Source: Burkholderiaceae bacterium (lineage in GTDB: Bacteria > Pseudomonadota > Gammaproteobacteria > Burkholderiales > Burkholderiaceae_E). From it: a stretch of DNA of 47,838 bases. Below the pieces are notes generated by a model. It was not told where the DNA came from, did not search any database, and worked only from the letters and a program-made list of their open reading frames with translations. The DNA is taken from the NCBI GenBank assembly GCA_900299025.1, contig OMIE01000085.1:1-47838 (forward strand), in the 5' to 3' direction. Made by a program: the position numbers and the translations under genes. This document shows, in pieces, positions 7,323-17,207 of this stretch. Numbering within the stretch: position 1 is the stretch's first letter; every line of letters begins with the position of its first letter.

Positions 7323-8528
7323 GTGACCGCGCAGCACGCGGGGCCAGCAACCTTCAGGTCCTCACTCGAGCAGGCCTTATTGGCTGCCTGGTTTCCTTCA
7401 GAGGCGCACCCATCGGCGAAACGTAACGCACTTGTACCGAGAGGAGCAGCCAGCGCTGTGATTGGGGCGCTCGTGTGGCTTGTCACACGATCCTGGCTTG
7501 GCTTGGCTGCAGCGAAGGCCGTCGAAAGACTTGCAAGCAAACGACGCGCGAGGATCACGATTGAGCAGGATCAAAGACCAGCGGTTGTCATCGTGGGCAA
7601 TTTAGTGGCCGGCGGATCGGGAAAGACACCCTTGGTGATTACGCTTGCAAAGGCCTTGCGCCAGCAAGGACTGCGCATCGCCATTTTGTGCAGTGGTTTT
7701 GGGGGGAAGCTCGAGGGCCAACTCAAAACCGATCACTACGCAAGCCCCTTCGAAGCATGGCGCGCAGGCTGGTCCGATGAAGCAGTCCTGTTGGCCATCG
7801 AAAGCGCATGTCCCTTATTTGTCGGGCGTGATCGCAGCGCAGCCCTTGCGCTGTGCTTAAGTCAAGAAGCGCAACTCGACTTGATTCTTTCAGACGACGG
7901 GCTACAACACCAAGGTCTTAAACGCGCCTACGAAATCCTGCTTATCGACACACGCGGTCTCGGTAATCGCCGTTGCTTGCCTGCAGGCCCGCTGCGCGAA
8001 GCTCTCAAAGACAGGAAGCCCTCGGACTACTTACTGCTTCGCAAGCCAAGCTCAAGATCTGGACCAAGACAGGACTTCATGCCTTCGCAAATCGAAATCC
8101 ATGCACTTGCAAAATCGAGTCAGTGGCTTCCAGAACCAGGCCTTGTGGTCCTGGATCGTCGCGATTGGCTCGCTGGTCGCGTTGATGGGATCTCATTGGC
8201 GCAGTTTGCCGAACGTGTTCGTGGAGCGAACTTACTGGGGGTTGCAGGAATCGCTCAAGCCGAGGCACTAGCCAATGCCTTGTCTGAGCAAGGGATTGAG
8301 GCTCACTGGCAGTTTCCGGGTGATCATAGAGCCTTAGATCTTGATGGGGTGTTGGCCAAAGCCTCAGCCCGCGGACAGTCGATTGATGCGATCGTGTTGA
8401 CCGCCAAAGACGCCGTAAAATACGGCGATCTCCCCTTAACGGTCTATGTGTTGTTTCAGACCCTTAGTGCCCCCGAACCTCTTTGTCTGGCATTGGAGCA
8501 TATCGCGCGTGGACAATCGACTTCTTGA
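7323..8528 (+). CDS. lpxK: tetraacyldisaccharide 4'-kinase
   Basis: LpxK phosphorylates the 4' position of the lipid A precursor at the inner membrane. It shows an N-terminal membrane-associated helix region, a P-loop VGNLVAGGSGKTP, the SDDGLQHQGLKR segment and LPAGPLRE, with a final ALDLDG...VLTAKDAVKY part. The start is uncertain: the frame is open from an ATG at 7194 inside exbD (444 residues), whereas the family is usually 325-350. I give the first GTG after the exbD stop (7323, 401 residues), which has no clear ribosome site; a start further in is possible. The segment usually reading S-R-G-Y-G-G is C-S-G-F-G-G here. Its 3' end overlaps the next gene by 20 bases. Confidence 0.88.
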   Translation: MTAQHAGPATFRSSLEQALLAAWFPSEAHPSAKRNALVPRGAASAVIGALVWLVTRSWLGLAAAKAVERLASKRRARITIEQDQRPAVVIVGNLVAGGSGKTPLVITLAKALRQQGLRIAILCSGFGGKLEGQLKTDHYASPFEAWRAGWSDEAVLLAIESACPLFVGRDRSAALALCLSQEAQLDLILSDDGLQHQGLKRAYEILLIDTRGLGNRRCLPAGPLREALKDRKPSDYLLLRKPSSRSGPRQDFMPSQIEIHALAKSSQWLPEPGLVVLDRRDWLAGRVDGISLAQFAERVRGANLLGVAGIAQAEALANALSEQGIEAHWQFPGDHRALDLDGVLAKASARGQSIDAIVLTAKDAVKYGDLPLTVYVLFQTLSAPEPLCLALEHIARGQSTS

Positions 8529-8730
8529 AATTCTTGCCTGTCCGATTTGCAAAAACAGCCTGAGACACGACCGGCAAGCGCTTGAATTGATCTGTGAACA
8601 CGATCACTTGGCCTTTCCAATCCGCGATGGTATTCCGGTGATGTTGCTTGCCGAAGCGCGATCAACCGAGTCCGAACGATCCGAAGCACAAGTGCCTTCT
8701 CGGGGTGCTGATGAGCAGGCAGGCGCTTGA
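8509..8730 (+). CDS. Trm112-like (UPF0434) zinc-ribbon protein
   Basis: A 73-residue protein starting with GTG at 8509 inside the end of lpxK. It has the family start DNRLLEILACPICKNSL followed by ELICEHDHLAFPIRDGIPVMLLAEAR. The C-P-I-C pair and C-x-H region resemble the zinc-ribbon layout of Trm112 proteins, which in eukaryotes activate methyltransferases; the bacterial role is not firmly known. It sits between lpxK and kdsB as is usual in proteobacteria. The last ~20 residues are a polar Ser/Glu-rich tail. Its stop overlaps the kdsB start (TTGA). Confidence 0.9.
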   Translation: MDNRLLEILACPICKNSLRHDRQALELICEHDHLAFPIRDGIPVMLLAEARSTESERSEAQVPSRGADEQAGA

Positions 8731-9491
8731 AGACCTGGATACTTATCCCCGCAAGGCTCGGTTCAAGCCGCTTACCCCGTAAGCCCTTAGCCGATATTGA
8801 AGGTCGCCCGATGGTTATACGGGTGCTTGATCAATGTCTCAAAGCGAGTGCGCATCGAGTCATCGTGGCAACCGATAGTGAAGAAGTCGCGCAATGCGTT
8901 GAGGGCTTCGGCTATGAAGCCATCATGACGCGAAGCGATCATGTCTCAGGTACCGATCGGCTCGCCGAGGCTGCTGCACGCTTGCATATTCCTGATGACG
9001 ACATCGTTGTGAATGTACAAGGCGATGAACCTCTGATAGAACCCGAACTCATCAATGCGCTAATTGACAAGCTTGCCTCAGCGCCAGAAGCAGCCATGGC
9101 GACCGCCGCTCATCCACTCGATGATCCCGTCGGCATCCACAGTCCCCATGTGGTAAAGCTCGTGCTCAATCATCGCGATGAGGCCATGTATTTTTCTCGT
9201 GCCACGATTCCCTTTGACCGGGATCAACGTCGCGAAGGCCTTGGTGAGGCCTTGTTGCGACATGTTGGCATTTATGCATACCGTCTGCCTTTCTTGCAAA
9301 GCTTTCCGAACCTTGCTTCGCCCGCTTTAGAACAGCTTGAAGCGCTCGAGCAGTTAAGAGCCTTATGGCACGGATACCGGATCAGCGTTTATCGCATGGA
9401 AGCGGCCGCCCCGCCAGGCGTTGATACGGCTGAAGATTTGGAGCATGTCAGGGCCCTCGTTCGCAAGAGGCTGCAAAAGCGCGCGAACTGA
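8727..9491 (+). CDS. kdsB: 3-deoxy-manno-octulosonate cytidylyltransferase
   Basis: KdsB makes CMP-Kdo from CTP and Kdo for the LPS inner core. The 254-residue product begins with the nucleotide-binding motif ILIPARLGSSRLPRKPL, and continues with VIVATDSEEV, VNVQGDEPLI and HVGIYAYRLPFL, all KdsB marks; family length is about 250. The start is TTG at 8727, overlapping the preceding stop by four bases, which suggests coupled translation in the exbB-exbD-lpxK-kdsB unit. No upstream in-frame ATG fits the family start. Confidence 0.96.
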   Translation: MKTWILIPARLGSSRLPRKPLADIEGRPMVIRVLDQCLKASAHRVIVATDSEEVAQCVEGFGYEAIMTRSDHVSGTDRLAEAAARLHIPDDDIVVNVQGDEPLIEPELINALIDKLASAPEAAMATAAHPLDDPVGIHSPHVVKLVLNHRDEAMYFSRATIPFDRDQRREGLGEALLRHVGIYAYRLPFLQSFPNLASPALEQLEALEQLRALWHGYRISVYRMEAAAPPGVDTAEDLEHVRALVRKRLQKRAN

Positions 9492-9587
9492 AGCAAACGG
9501 CTTCCCATCAATTGACCGATCAATCGATTTGCGATTACCCTCGGTTAGCGTTGTCGATGAATCCGCTCTTATTGAGTAGGGAAGTAA

Positions 9588-10289
<702 letters not shown>

Positions 10290-10349
10290 GGCTTGCGAGC
10301 TTTTCGCACTCACAAACCCTAAGAATTCAAAACAAGCCTTTTGCCAGCT

Positions 10350-10369
10350 GCTGCCCAAAGCTGGGCAGC
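10350..10369 (+). other. perfect hairpin in the adk-hppA spacer
   Basis: GCTGCCCA and TGGGCAGC pair perfectly around AAGC, with no T-run after. It precedes the terminator-like hairpin at 10416 and could form part of a folded hppA leader or stabilise the adk mRNA end. Confidence 0.55.
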
Positions 10370-10415
10370 ACGTTGTAAGCTTAGATTCGGCACAGGCAGG
10401 ACGCTTCGCCGAATT

Positions 10416-10436
10416 ACCGGATCGCGTCCGGTTTTT
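10416..10436 (+). terminator. intrinsic terminator between adk and hppA
   Basis: The stem ACCGGA / TCCGGT with loop TCGCG is followed by TTTT. It ends only 35 bases before the hppA start codon, leaving little room for a separate promoter, so it may work as a leader terminator for hppA as well as ending adk. Confidence 0.7.
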
Positions 10437-10471
10437 GCATCGTCGATTAAAAAAACTGAGAGGAGACAACG

Positions 10472-12721
10472 ATGAGTGAGGCAACATCAACAGGACTATG
10501 GCTGTCCTTGATTTGCGGCTTGGCGGCCGTCCTTTATGGAATCGTTCAAAGTCGCTGGATTTCGTCACTACCCGCTGGCAACGGAAGAATGCAGGAAATT
10601 GCCGCTGCCATTCAAACTGGCGCCAGCGCCTATCTCAATCGGCAGTATCGTGCGATCGGCATTGTTGGCGTGGTGTTGTTTATCGTGATCTGGGTGGTAC
10701 CGGGGCTTGGTACCACCACTGCAATTGGTTTTGCGATCGGTGCAATTTTGTCGGGTGCCGCCGGCTACATCGGTATGAATGTGTCGGTGCGTGCCAATGT
10801 GCGAACCGCGCAAGCCGCAACCCAGGGTCTGAATGAGGCACTCGCGGTAGCCTTTAAAGGTGGCGCTATTACCGGCATGCTGGTGGTTGGGCTGGGCCTG
10901 CTTGGCGTGGCTGGCTACTACTTCGTCCTGGTAAAAATGGGTGCGGAAGGCGCATCACTCCACGATGTAATCAAACCACTCATTGGCCTGGCCTTTGGTA
11001 GCTCGCTTATTTCAATTTTTGCCCGTTTAGGTGGCGGTATTTTCACCAAGGGCGCCGACGTGGGCGCAGATCTAGTCGGAAAAGTCGAGGCAGGCATCCC
11101 TGAAGATGACCCCCGTAATCCGGCTGTGATCGCCGACAACGTCGGTGATAACGTTGGAGACTGTGCAGGCATGGCAGCCGACCTCTTTGAGACCTACGCA
11201 GTCACCTTGATTGCCACCATGTTGCTTGGTGCCCTGATGCTCAAAGGTGCCGAAGCGCAGGCTGTGCTCTACCCGCTGGTTTTAGGCGGCATGTCAATCA
11301 TCGCATCGATTATTGGTGCTGCTTTCGTGAAAGCCACCCCGGGTGGCAAGATCATGAATGCCTTGTACAAGGGCTTGATCGTGGCCGGCGTGCTCGCACT
11401 GGTGGTCGCCTATCCGTTGACAGGTTGGGTGTTTACCGGTGCAGACCTTGCGGCCTCCAATACCTCGGTCATGAATATCTGGCTTTGTGTACTGGTTGGC
11501 TTGGTGCTTACCGGCGCTATCGTCTGGATTACCGAGTACTACACCGGCACCGAATACAAGCCGGTGCAATACGTCGCGCAGGCATCCACCACAGGGCATG
11601 CCACCAACATCATCGCTGGTATCGCGGTCTCGATGAAGTCGACCATGTGGCCTGTACTCTTTGTTTGCGTCGCAATTCTCGAGTCCTATGCCTTAAGTGG
11701 CTTATACGGCGTTGCGGTTGCAGCAACCGCCATGTTATCGATGGCAGGCATTGTGGTCGCGCTTGATGCGTATGGGCCCATTACCGACAACGCAGGCGGT
11801 ATTGCTGAAATGGCCGAACTGCCCGACTCCGTGCGTAACATCACCGACCCACTCGATGCGGTGGGCAACACAACCAAGGCAGTGACCAAGGGCTACGCGA
11901 TTGGCTCTGCGGGGCTGGCTGCACTTGTGCTTTTTGCGGACTACACCCACGCACTTGAAAGCGCTGGCCTGGATACCACCTTCGATTTATCCAACGAGCG
12001 GGTCATTATTGGTTTATTTATTGGCGGTCTGATTCCTTACTTATTCGGTGCCATGGCTATGGAGGCTGTGGGTCGTGCCGCCGGATCGGTGGTTGAGGAA
12101 GTACGCAGGCAGTTTCGTGAAATCAAGGGCATCATGGAGGGCAAGGCCAAGCCTGAGTACTCCAAAGCGGTCGACTTACTCACCGCAGCAGCGATTAAGG
12201 AAATGATCGTGCCATCGATTCTGCCCGTCGTGGTGCCAATTCTGGTTGGTGTGTTCTTGGGCCCAGCGGCGCTTGGCGGGGTTCTCATGGGCACCATCGT
12301 GACCGGCCTTTTCGTCGCGATTTCGATGTGTACAGGCGGTGGCGCCTGGGATAACGCGAAAAAGTATATTGAAGAAGGCCATCACGGTGGCAAGGGCTCT
12401 GATGCACACAAAGCCGCGGTGACCGGCGACACCGTGGGCGACCCCTACAAGGACACCGCAGGCCCTGCAGTCAACCCGCTCATCAAGATCATCAACATCG
12501 TGGCGCTCTTGTTGGTACCCGTGATGGGCATGATTTGGGGTGGCGATGCCAAGACAGCCAAGGCTGCTCATGCAGCACCCGCTGCAGTAAGCGCGCCGGC
12601 GTCAGGCCCCTCTGCAGTCAGCGCACCGGCTCCAACAGCACCGGCAGGCGTCAGTGCGCCAACTGCGACGCCTGCAGCAAGTTCTGCCGGAGCGCCGAGC
12701 GAGCCTGCCAAGACGAAGTAA
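10472..12721 (+). CDS. hppA: membrane-bound H+-translocating pyrophosphatase, K+-independent type
   Basis: An integral inner-membrane pump that couples hydrolysis of pyrophosphate to ion transport. The 749-residue product has many membrane helices and the catalytic signatures [18 protein letters not shown] and [19 protein letters not shown] (from about 212), plus the C-terminal [15 protein letters not shown]. In [11 protein letters not shown] the residue is Lys at 469. In this family Ala at that site marks K+-dependent enzymes and Lys marks K+-independent ones, which are proton pumps, so I infer an H+-PPase. The final ~55 residues are an Ala/Pro/Ser-rich tail with three SAP repeats that is not part of the usual enzyme. 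The ribosome site is GAGGAG. A terminator-like hairpin lies in the leader. Confidence 0.96.
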   Translation: MSEATSTGLWLSLICGLAAVLYGIVQSRWISSLPAGNGRMQEIAAAIQTGASAYLNRQYRAIGIVGVVLFIVIWVVPGLGTTTAIGFAIGAILSGAAGYIGMNVSVRANVRTAQAATQGLNEALAVAFKGGAITGMLVVGLGLLGVAGYYFVLVKMGAEGASLHDVIKPLIGLAFGSSLISIFARLGGGIFTKGADVGADLVGKVEAGIPEDDPRNPAVIADNVGDNVGDCAGMAADLFETYAVTLIATMLLGALMLKGAEAQAVLYPLVLGGMSIIASIIGAAFVKATPGGKIMNALYKGLIVAGVLALVVAYPLTGWVFTGADLAASNTSVMNIWLCVLVGLVLTGAIVWITEYYTGTEYKPVQYVAQASTTGHATNIIAGIAVSMKSTMWPVLFVCVAILESYALSGLYGVAVAATAMLSMAGIVVALDAYGPITDNAGGIAEMAELPDSVRNITDPLDAVGNTTKAVTKGYAIGSAGLAALVLFADYTHALESAGLDTTFDLSNERVIIGLFIGGLIPYLFGAMAMEAVGRAAGSVVEEVRRQFREIKGIMEGKAKPEYSKAVDLLTAAAIKEMIVPSILPVVVPILVGVFLGPAALGGVLMGTIVTGLFVAISMCTGGGAWDNAKKYIEEGHHGGKGSDAHKAAVTGDTVGDPYKDTAGPAVNPLIKIINIVALLLVPVMGMIWGGDAKTAKAAHAAPAAVSAPASGPSAVSAPAPTAPAGVSAPTATPAASSAGAPSEPAKTK
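12584..12676. repeat. tandem repeats encoding the Ala/Pro tail of hppA
   Basis: Three imperfect 30-33 bp units encode [21 protein letters not shown] and [10 protein letters not shown]. They lie in the C-terminal extension after the last membrane helix. Confidence 0.75.
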
Positions 12722-12761
12722 TCCAAGCTGATGAAGCGCACCGAAGGACAGCGAAAAGACC

Positions 12762-13376
12762 ATGCAAAAGTTCTGTGATTACTACTTTGTCTGCACCTCA
12801 CCCTGGACTTATCTGGGGCACGAGCGTTTTGTCGCCATGGCCGAGAAGCATCAGGTGGCGATTCGGGTTAAACCGATGAACCTCGGACAGATTTTCCCGG
12901 CATCTGGAGGTCTTCCCCTGGCTAAACGTGCCCCGCAGCGGCAGGCTTATCGATTGGTCGAACTTGAGCGCTGGCGCCAACGGAGCGGCTTGCCACTGAC
13001 CATTCACCCGAAGTTTTTCCCTGCTGATGACCGACTCGCAGCGCGGTGCGTGATTGCAGCCGATGAATTGCTTGGCAACAAAGCCGCCCTGATGGTAGCT
13101 GGCGCCATGCTCAAATCGGTTTGGGCTGATGAAGCCAATATTGCGGATGAAAACGATATCCGTGCAGCCTTGCAAAGGATTGGTTTTGAGGCCGATGATT
13201 TGCTCACTAAAGCGGCAAGTGAATCTGCCCATGCGCGCTACGAAGCAAACACTCAGGAAGCACTGCAGGCTGAGGTTTTTGGTGCACCCTGGTATGTTTT
13301 CGACAGTGTACCCTTCTGGGGGCAGGATCGGCTTGATTTTCTTGAGCGTGCCTTTGCGGCTGCGAAGGACGACTGA
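12762..13376 (+). CDS. DsbA-fold 2-hydroxychromene-2-carboxylate isomerase family protein
   Basis: The 204-residue protein has the HCCA-isomerase/kappa-GST layout: an N-terminal thioredoxin half (CDYYFVCTSPWTYLGHERF, where the Ser of SPW takes the place of a DsbA active Cys), a helical insertion with DRLAARCVIAADE, and a C-terminal FGAPWYVFDSVPFWGQDRLDFLE that holds the cis-Pro loop. Characterised members use glutathione to isomerise 2-hydroxychromene-2-carboxylate in naphthalene breakdown, but no aromatic-degradation genes surround this one, so the substrate is open. It follows hppA by 40 bases with a GAAGGA site and may be read from the same transcript. Confidence 0.85.
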   Translation: MQKFCDYYFVCTSPWTYLGHERFVAMAEKHQVAIRVKPMNLGQIFPASGGLPLAKRAPQRQAYRLVELERWRQRSGLPLTIHPKFFPADDRLAARCVIAADELLGNKAALMVAGAMLKSVWADEANIADENDIRAALQRIGFEADDLLTKAASESAHARYEANTQEALQAEVFGAPWYVFDSVPFWGQDRLDFLERAFAAAKDD

Positions 13377-13433
13377 CTGGGGCCCAACCCTGATTCGTGG
13401 TCAAAAATGGCCCCCCCTTAACGCCAAGCGCCT

Positions 13434-14240
13434 CTAAAGTTTTTCCGTCTCACCTTGCTTGGGTTGCCAAGTGAGCAATCGTTTTTCGATCAAGCTCACC
13501 AAAGCATCAAGGATCAGGGCGCAACAGGTGAGGACCACAATCCCTGCGATCACTGTATTGATATCGAAGGTCCCTTCGGCTTGCAGAATTAAGTAACCCA
13601 CCCCGCGGGCAGATCCCAGGTACTCACCAACCACTGCCCCGACAAAAGCCAAGCCGACCGAGGTGTGGAGCGAAGAAAACACCCAGCTTGTCGCAGAAGG
13701 TAAATACACCGCGCGTAAGAGTTGTCGCTGACTTGCACCAAGCATTTTTGCATTGGCGAGAATGACAGGGCTCACCTCGCGAACACCTTGATATACATTG
13801 AAGAACACAATAAAGAACACGAGCGTAATGGCCAACGCGACCTTCGATGCCATACCCAAGCCGAACCACACACTAAAGATGGGGGCAAGAATGACCCGAG
13901 GCATGGAGTTAAGCGCCTTAATATAGGGATCGAGAATCGCTGCAGCGGTGGGGCTCAGTGCCAGCCAAAGACCCATCAATAGTCCGAAAACGGTGCCGAT
14001 GACAAAGGCCATCAGTGTCTCAAGTAAGGTGACCGCTAGATGGCTGTAAATGTCCGCCTCAATCACAAACCAAGAGAAGACTTGAGCGGCAACCTTCAAG
14101 GGCTCACCGATGAAAAATGCAACTTGGGGATCGCGTGCTGCGATATGCCAAATGCCTAACACTGCCACAAGCAAAGCGAGCCGCGCGGTCAACAAACCGA
14201 CACCACGTTCAAGATTCATCGTGCTTGAGCCCCAAAACAT
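13434..14240 (-). CDS. ABC transporter permease, taurine/nitrate/sulfonate type
   Basis: The membrane subunit of an importer of the TauC/SsuC family. The 268-residue product has about six membrane segments and the cytoplasmic EAA-type loop NAKMLGASQRQLLRAVYLPSA, which docks on the ATPase. It is the last gene of a three-gene minus-strand operon (binding protein, ATPase, permease). Start choice is between ATG 14240 and ATG 14219 (MNLERG); neither has a strong ribosome site. The substrate cannot be read from the sequence. Confidence 0.9.
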   Translation of the reverse strand: MFWGSSTMNLERGVGLLTARLALLVAVLGIWHIAARDPQVAFFIGEPLKVAAQVFSWFVIEADIYSHLAVTLLETLMAFVIGTVFGLLMGLWLALSPTAAAILDPYIKALNSMPRVILAPIFSVWFGLGMASKVALAITLVFFIVFFNVYQGVREVSPVILANAKMLGASQRQLLRAVYLPSATSWVFSSLHTSVGLAFVGAVVGEYLGSARGVGYLILQAEGTFDINTVIAGIVVLTCCALILDALVSLIEKRLLTWQPKQGETEKL

Positions 14241-14256
14241 GAACGCGGGTCGCCGA

Positions 14257-15141
14257 TCAAAGTTTGGCCTCCTCGGATGGCAGTCCTGGCAACTGTTGCC
14301 GATACCCCTTTAAGACCTCGTCGCGCAAAACATCCCAAATCGCCGCATGAAGTGCATTGAAACGCGCATCGAGTCGAATCTCGGCAACATCGCGCGGACG
14401 CGGCAGATCAATGACAAATTCCCCGATGGGTCGGCTTGCCGGGCCAGCCGACATGACAACCACCCGATCACTCATGGCGATCGCTTCATCCAAATCGTGC
14501 GTTATAAAAAGCACAGCTTTGCGCTTGGCAGACCAAAGCGCTAAGACTTCGTTCTCCATCAATTGGCGGGTTTGAATATCGAGCGCAGAAAAAGGCTCAT
14601 CCATTAGAATCAAATCGGGGTCAAGAATTAAGGTTTGGGCGAGCGATGTGCGCTTTCGCATGCCACCAGACATCTGATGGGGAAAGCGATCCTCAAAACC
14701 TGCAAGTCCAACGCGGGCGAGCCAGGCTCTCGCCTGATCCTCTCTCTCAACCTGCGAAACACCGCGAAATTCAAGCCCCGCAGCTACATTCTCAAGAGCC
14801 GTGCGCCAGGGCATGAGGCTTTCGGTTTGAAACATATAACCTGCGCGTGGATTAATCCCCCGCAGGGCCTGCCCAAAAACTTCAACCCGACCCGCCGATG
14901 GCTCAAGAAGGCCAGCTGCGATATTGAGTAGGGTTGACTTACCGCAACCCGTGGGCCCAACCACTGAGACAAACTCGTCGCTTGCGATACGCAAATCAGT
15001 CGCGTCAACCGCGGTATAGCGCTGGCCTGGTTGATCTCGGGATACAAAGGTGACCCTTAGACCCTGAAGCAATAAGGCATCAGGTCCCTTTTGCGACCTC
15101 TCGGGCGCTGATGCCAAGGGCGAAGCGCTACGCTCTTCCAA
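14257..15141 (-). CDS. ABC transporter ATP-binding protein, taurine/nitrate/sulfonate type
   Basis: The ATPase subunit of the same importer. The 294-residue product shows Walker A GPTGCGKST (about 62-70), a Q-loop in GYMFQTESLMPWRT, the signature MSGGMRKR, Walker B LILMDEPFSALD and the H-loop FITHDLDEAI. The TTG start at 15141 overlaps the upstream binding-protein gene by 14 bases, which suggests coupling. About 25 residues precede the first strand and look disordered, so a start further in is possible. Confidence 0.92.
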   Translation of the reverse strand: MEERSASPLASAPERSQKGPDALLLQGLRVTFVSRDQPGQRYTAVDATDLRIASDEFVSVVGPTGCGKSTLLNIAAGLLEPSAGRVEVFGQALRGINPRAGYMFQTESLMPWRTALENVAAGLEFRGVSQVEREDQARAWLARVGLAGFEDRFPHQMSGGMRKRTSLAQTLILDPDLILMDEPFSALDIQTRQLMENEVLALWSAKRKAVLFITHDLDEAIAMSDRVVVMSAGPASRPIGEFVIDLPRPRDVAEIRLDARFNALHAAIWDVLRDEVLKGYRQQLPGLPSEEAKL

Positions 15142-16264
15142 GTTTGGCTAGCGCCTTCTTCGCAAACTCATTGGTATAGGTTTTAGCTAAGTCAACCTTT
15201 GTCTTATCCCACTTCGGTGTTGATGCTTCAAGCAGCTTCAGAGCTGTTTTACTACCCTCGTCGGGGATCAAACCATCGCGCGAAATCGAGTCTCGAATCG
15301 CATTAAAGGTTGCGAGATAAATACCTCGATCACCAAGCAGATAGGATTCAGGTACTGTCCGAATGAGCTCTGATGGGCCCACCGACTCAATCCAGCGGTT
15401 TGCACGAATAATTGCCGATGCAAGTGCTTGCGCAGTGTTGGGGTACTTTTGTACAAATGTGAGTGGTGCGTAAAGGCATGCTGCAGGCATCGGACCGCCG
15501 AGGAAGTCCTGGGTACCTTTCATCGTTCTCATATCAGCAACAATGCGAATGTCACCGCTTTGCTGAAGCATGGTCATGACCGGTTCAACATTTGAGATTG
15601 CGTCAATCTGCCCAGAACGCAAGGCCGTCACCGCGCCTGCGCCCGTACCCACGCCCACAAAAGAGACATCGCTAGCCTTAAGGCCAGCGTTTGCGAGCAT
15701 ATAACTCGCCATCATATTGGTTGAGGAGCCAGGCGCAGACACGCCAATCTTTTTCCCCTTTAAATCGGCAACACTCTTGTATCCCGCCATGGTTTTACTG
15801 GAAACGCCAATGGCCATTTGCGGCGCACGACCCTGCAAGACGAATGCTTGAAACATCTGGCCTTTTTGCTGCAGATTGATGGTGTGTTCGTAGGCACCCG
15901 ACACGACGTCGGCCGATCCGCCAACCACCGCTGCGAGCGCTCTTGAGCCGCCCGCAAAATCGCTGATCTCGACATCAAGGCCTTCAGCTTTGTAAAAACC
16001 TTTGAACTCAGCGATCGAAAGCGGCAAGTAATAAAAAGAAGCTTTACCACCAACCGCTATTGAAACTTTCGTCTTTTCAAGTGCTTGGGCACGGGCGCTT
16101 GCACCGGTCAATCCGATGGCGGGAACAGCAGCTAGGCTAGCCATTGAACCAAGCGCCTTGAGATGCTTGCGTCGAGCCCACATGGCATCGGATACCCGGT
16201 CCAACTCCTTCCGATGCATGATCTCGATAACCTCCCCAAATTTTTCGTGGGATTTGATGCTCAT
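15128..16264 (-). CDS. ABC transporter substrate-binding protein, NMT1/SsuA type, Tat-like signal
   Basis: The periplasmic receptor of the importer. The 378-residue product has an unusually long N-region before a twin-arginine-like motif (WARRKHLKALG, about 29-39), a hydrophobic stretch and an ARAQ cleavage site near 60. The mature part shows the NMT1/THI5-like layout: FYYLPLSIAEFKGFYKAEGLDVEI, GGSADVVSGA, DLKGKKIGVSAPGSSTNMMASYML and IDAISNVEPV. Members bind sulfonates, nitrate, aromatic acids or thiamine precursors; the ligand here is unknown. The ATG at 16264 has GGAG upstream; M28 would give a standard-length Tat signal. It diverges from a short-chain dehydrogenase gene. Confidence 0.9.
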   Translation of the reverse strand: MSIKSHEKFGEVIEIMHRKELDRVSDAMWARRKHLKALGSMASLAAVPAIGLTGASARAQALEKTKVSIAVGGKASFYYLPLSIAEFKGFYKAEGLDVEISDFAGGSRALAAVVGGSADVVSGAYEHTINLQQKGQMFQAFVLQGRAPQMAIGVSSKTMAGYKSVADLKGKKIGVSAPGSSTNMMASYMLANAGLKASDVSFVGVGTGAGAVTALRSGQIDAISNVEPVMTMLQQSGDIRIVADMRTMKGTQDFLGGPMPAACLYAPLTFVQKYPNTAQALASAIIRANRWIESVGPSELIRTVPESYLLGDRGIYLATFNAIRDSISRDGLIPDEGSKTALKLLEASTPKWDKTKVDLAKTYTNEFAKKALAKLGRA

Positions 16265-16282
16265 CGCTTGGTCTCCAGTGTT

Positions 16283-16311
16283 CTTGATTTATAAGCTGTA
16301 AGTTTATCAAG
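16283..16311. promoter_or_regulatory. inverted repeat in the divergent ABC/SDR spacer
   Basis: CTTGAT and ATCAAG arms flank an AT-rich 17-bp centre, in the 102-bp spacer that must drive both the ABC operon (minus) and the dehydrogenase gene (plus). It is a possible operator; the arms are short. Confidence 0.3.
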
Positions 16312-16366
16312 CGAGGCTAAACTTCCAATTTTGACGGGTCTTTAAACAAGAAGGGAAGGAATAGCT

Positions 16367-17131
16367 ATGCAAATTGAAGGTCAAGTTGCACTGATTACCG
16401 GGGGAGCCTCGGGTTTGGGTGGCGCAAGTGCGAAGATGTGGGTTGATCAAGGCGGTTTGGTGTTGATCGCCGACGTCAACGCGGCCTTAGGTGAAGCATT
16501 CGCTCACAGCCTTGGCCCCAAGGCACGCTTTATTAGCTGCGATGTCAGCTCAGAAAGCGACGCACAGGCAGCTGTTGATGCGGCAAAGACCATGGGCAGC
16601 CTGTCTTGTCTAATCAATTGCGCAGGCATCGGTAAGGCGATGAAAACCGTTGGCAAAGACGGCGCGCATCCGCTTGATCATTTCATTCGTGTCGTCAACG
16701 CCAACCTGATTGGAAGTTTTAATATGCTTCGCCTGGCCGCTGCTGCCATGGTGAGCAATACACCCAATGCCGAAGGCGAACGCGGCGTGATTATTAACAC
16801 CGCTTCGGTTGCGGCCTATGACGGTCAGATCGGGCAAGCCGCCTACTCGGCCTCCAAGGGTGGCATTGTCGGGATGACCTTGCCAATTGCACGCGATTTA
16901 TCGCGAGACGGTATTCGTGTGGTGACGATTGCGCCTGGGCTCTTCGAAACACCGCTGCTCGCTGCCTTGCCTGAAGACGCTAAGGCATCGCTTGGCCGTC
17001 AGGTCCCCTTCCCGCCACGCCTTGGGCGACCCGATGAATACGCGCAAATGGCCAGACACATTGTGGAAAATTGCATGCTAAATGGCGAAACCATCCGGCT
17101 AGACGGTGCAATCCGGATGGCGCCTCGTTAA
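16367..17131 (+). CDS. short-chain dehydrogenase, type II 3-hydroxyacyl-CoA dehydrogenase-like
   Basis: A 254-residue NAD(P)-dependent SDR. It shows the cofactor motif TGGASGLG (11-18), an acidic residue after the second strand (LIADVN) that favours NAD, NCAGI, a catalytic Ser in [14 protein letters not shown] and the YSASK pair (Y160, K164), followed by APGLFETPL. The sequence around [12 protein letters not shown] and [12 protein letters not shown] resembles 17-beta-HSD10-like 3-hydroxyacyl-CoA dehydrogenases of fatty-acid and isoleucine breakdown. The exact substrate is an inference. The ATG at 16367 has a GGAAGGA site. It is alone between a divergent ABC operon and a convergent amidase gene. 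Confidence 0.88.
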   Translation: MQIEGQVALITGGASGLGGASAKMWVDQGGLVLIADVNAALGEAFAHSLGPKARFISCDVSSESDAQAAVDAAKTMGSLSCLINCAGIGKAMKTVGKDGAHPLDHFIRVVNANLIGSFNMLRLAAAAMVSNTPNAEGERGVIINTASVAAYDGQIGQAAYSASKGGIVGMTLPIARDLSRDGIRVVTIAPGLFETPLLAALPEDAKASLGRQVPFPPRLGRPDEYAQMARHIVENCMLNGETIRLDGAIRMAPR

Positions 17132-17164
17132 TGAGTGTCGGGCCACGCTTTATCGGCGGATTCA

Positions 17165-17193
17165 GTGTTGGCCGATGCACGATCGGCCAACAC
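17165..17193. terminator. hairpin between convergent SDR and amidase genes
   Basis: GTGTTGGCCGA and TCGGCCAACAC form a perfect 11-bp stem around TGCACGA. There is no T-run on either side, so this is a strong structure that may protect or help end both transcripts rather than a canonical terminator. Confidence 0.6.
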
Positions 17194-17207
17194 ATGATTT
17201 GCTGATG

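Noticed and set aside
10290-10471. Metabolite riboswitch ahead of hppA
   Set aside because: I see hairpins and a terminator but no recognisable conserved aptamer; attenuator is as far as the sequence allows.
13377-13433. GGGGCC/GGCCCC inverted repeat between the isomerase and permease genes as terminator
   Set aside because: The arms are short with a 24-base loop and no T-run; too weak to call.
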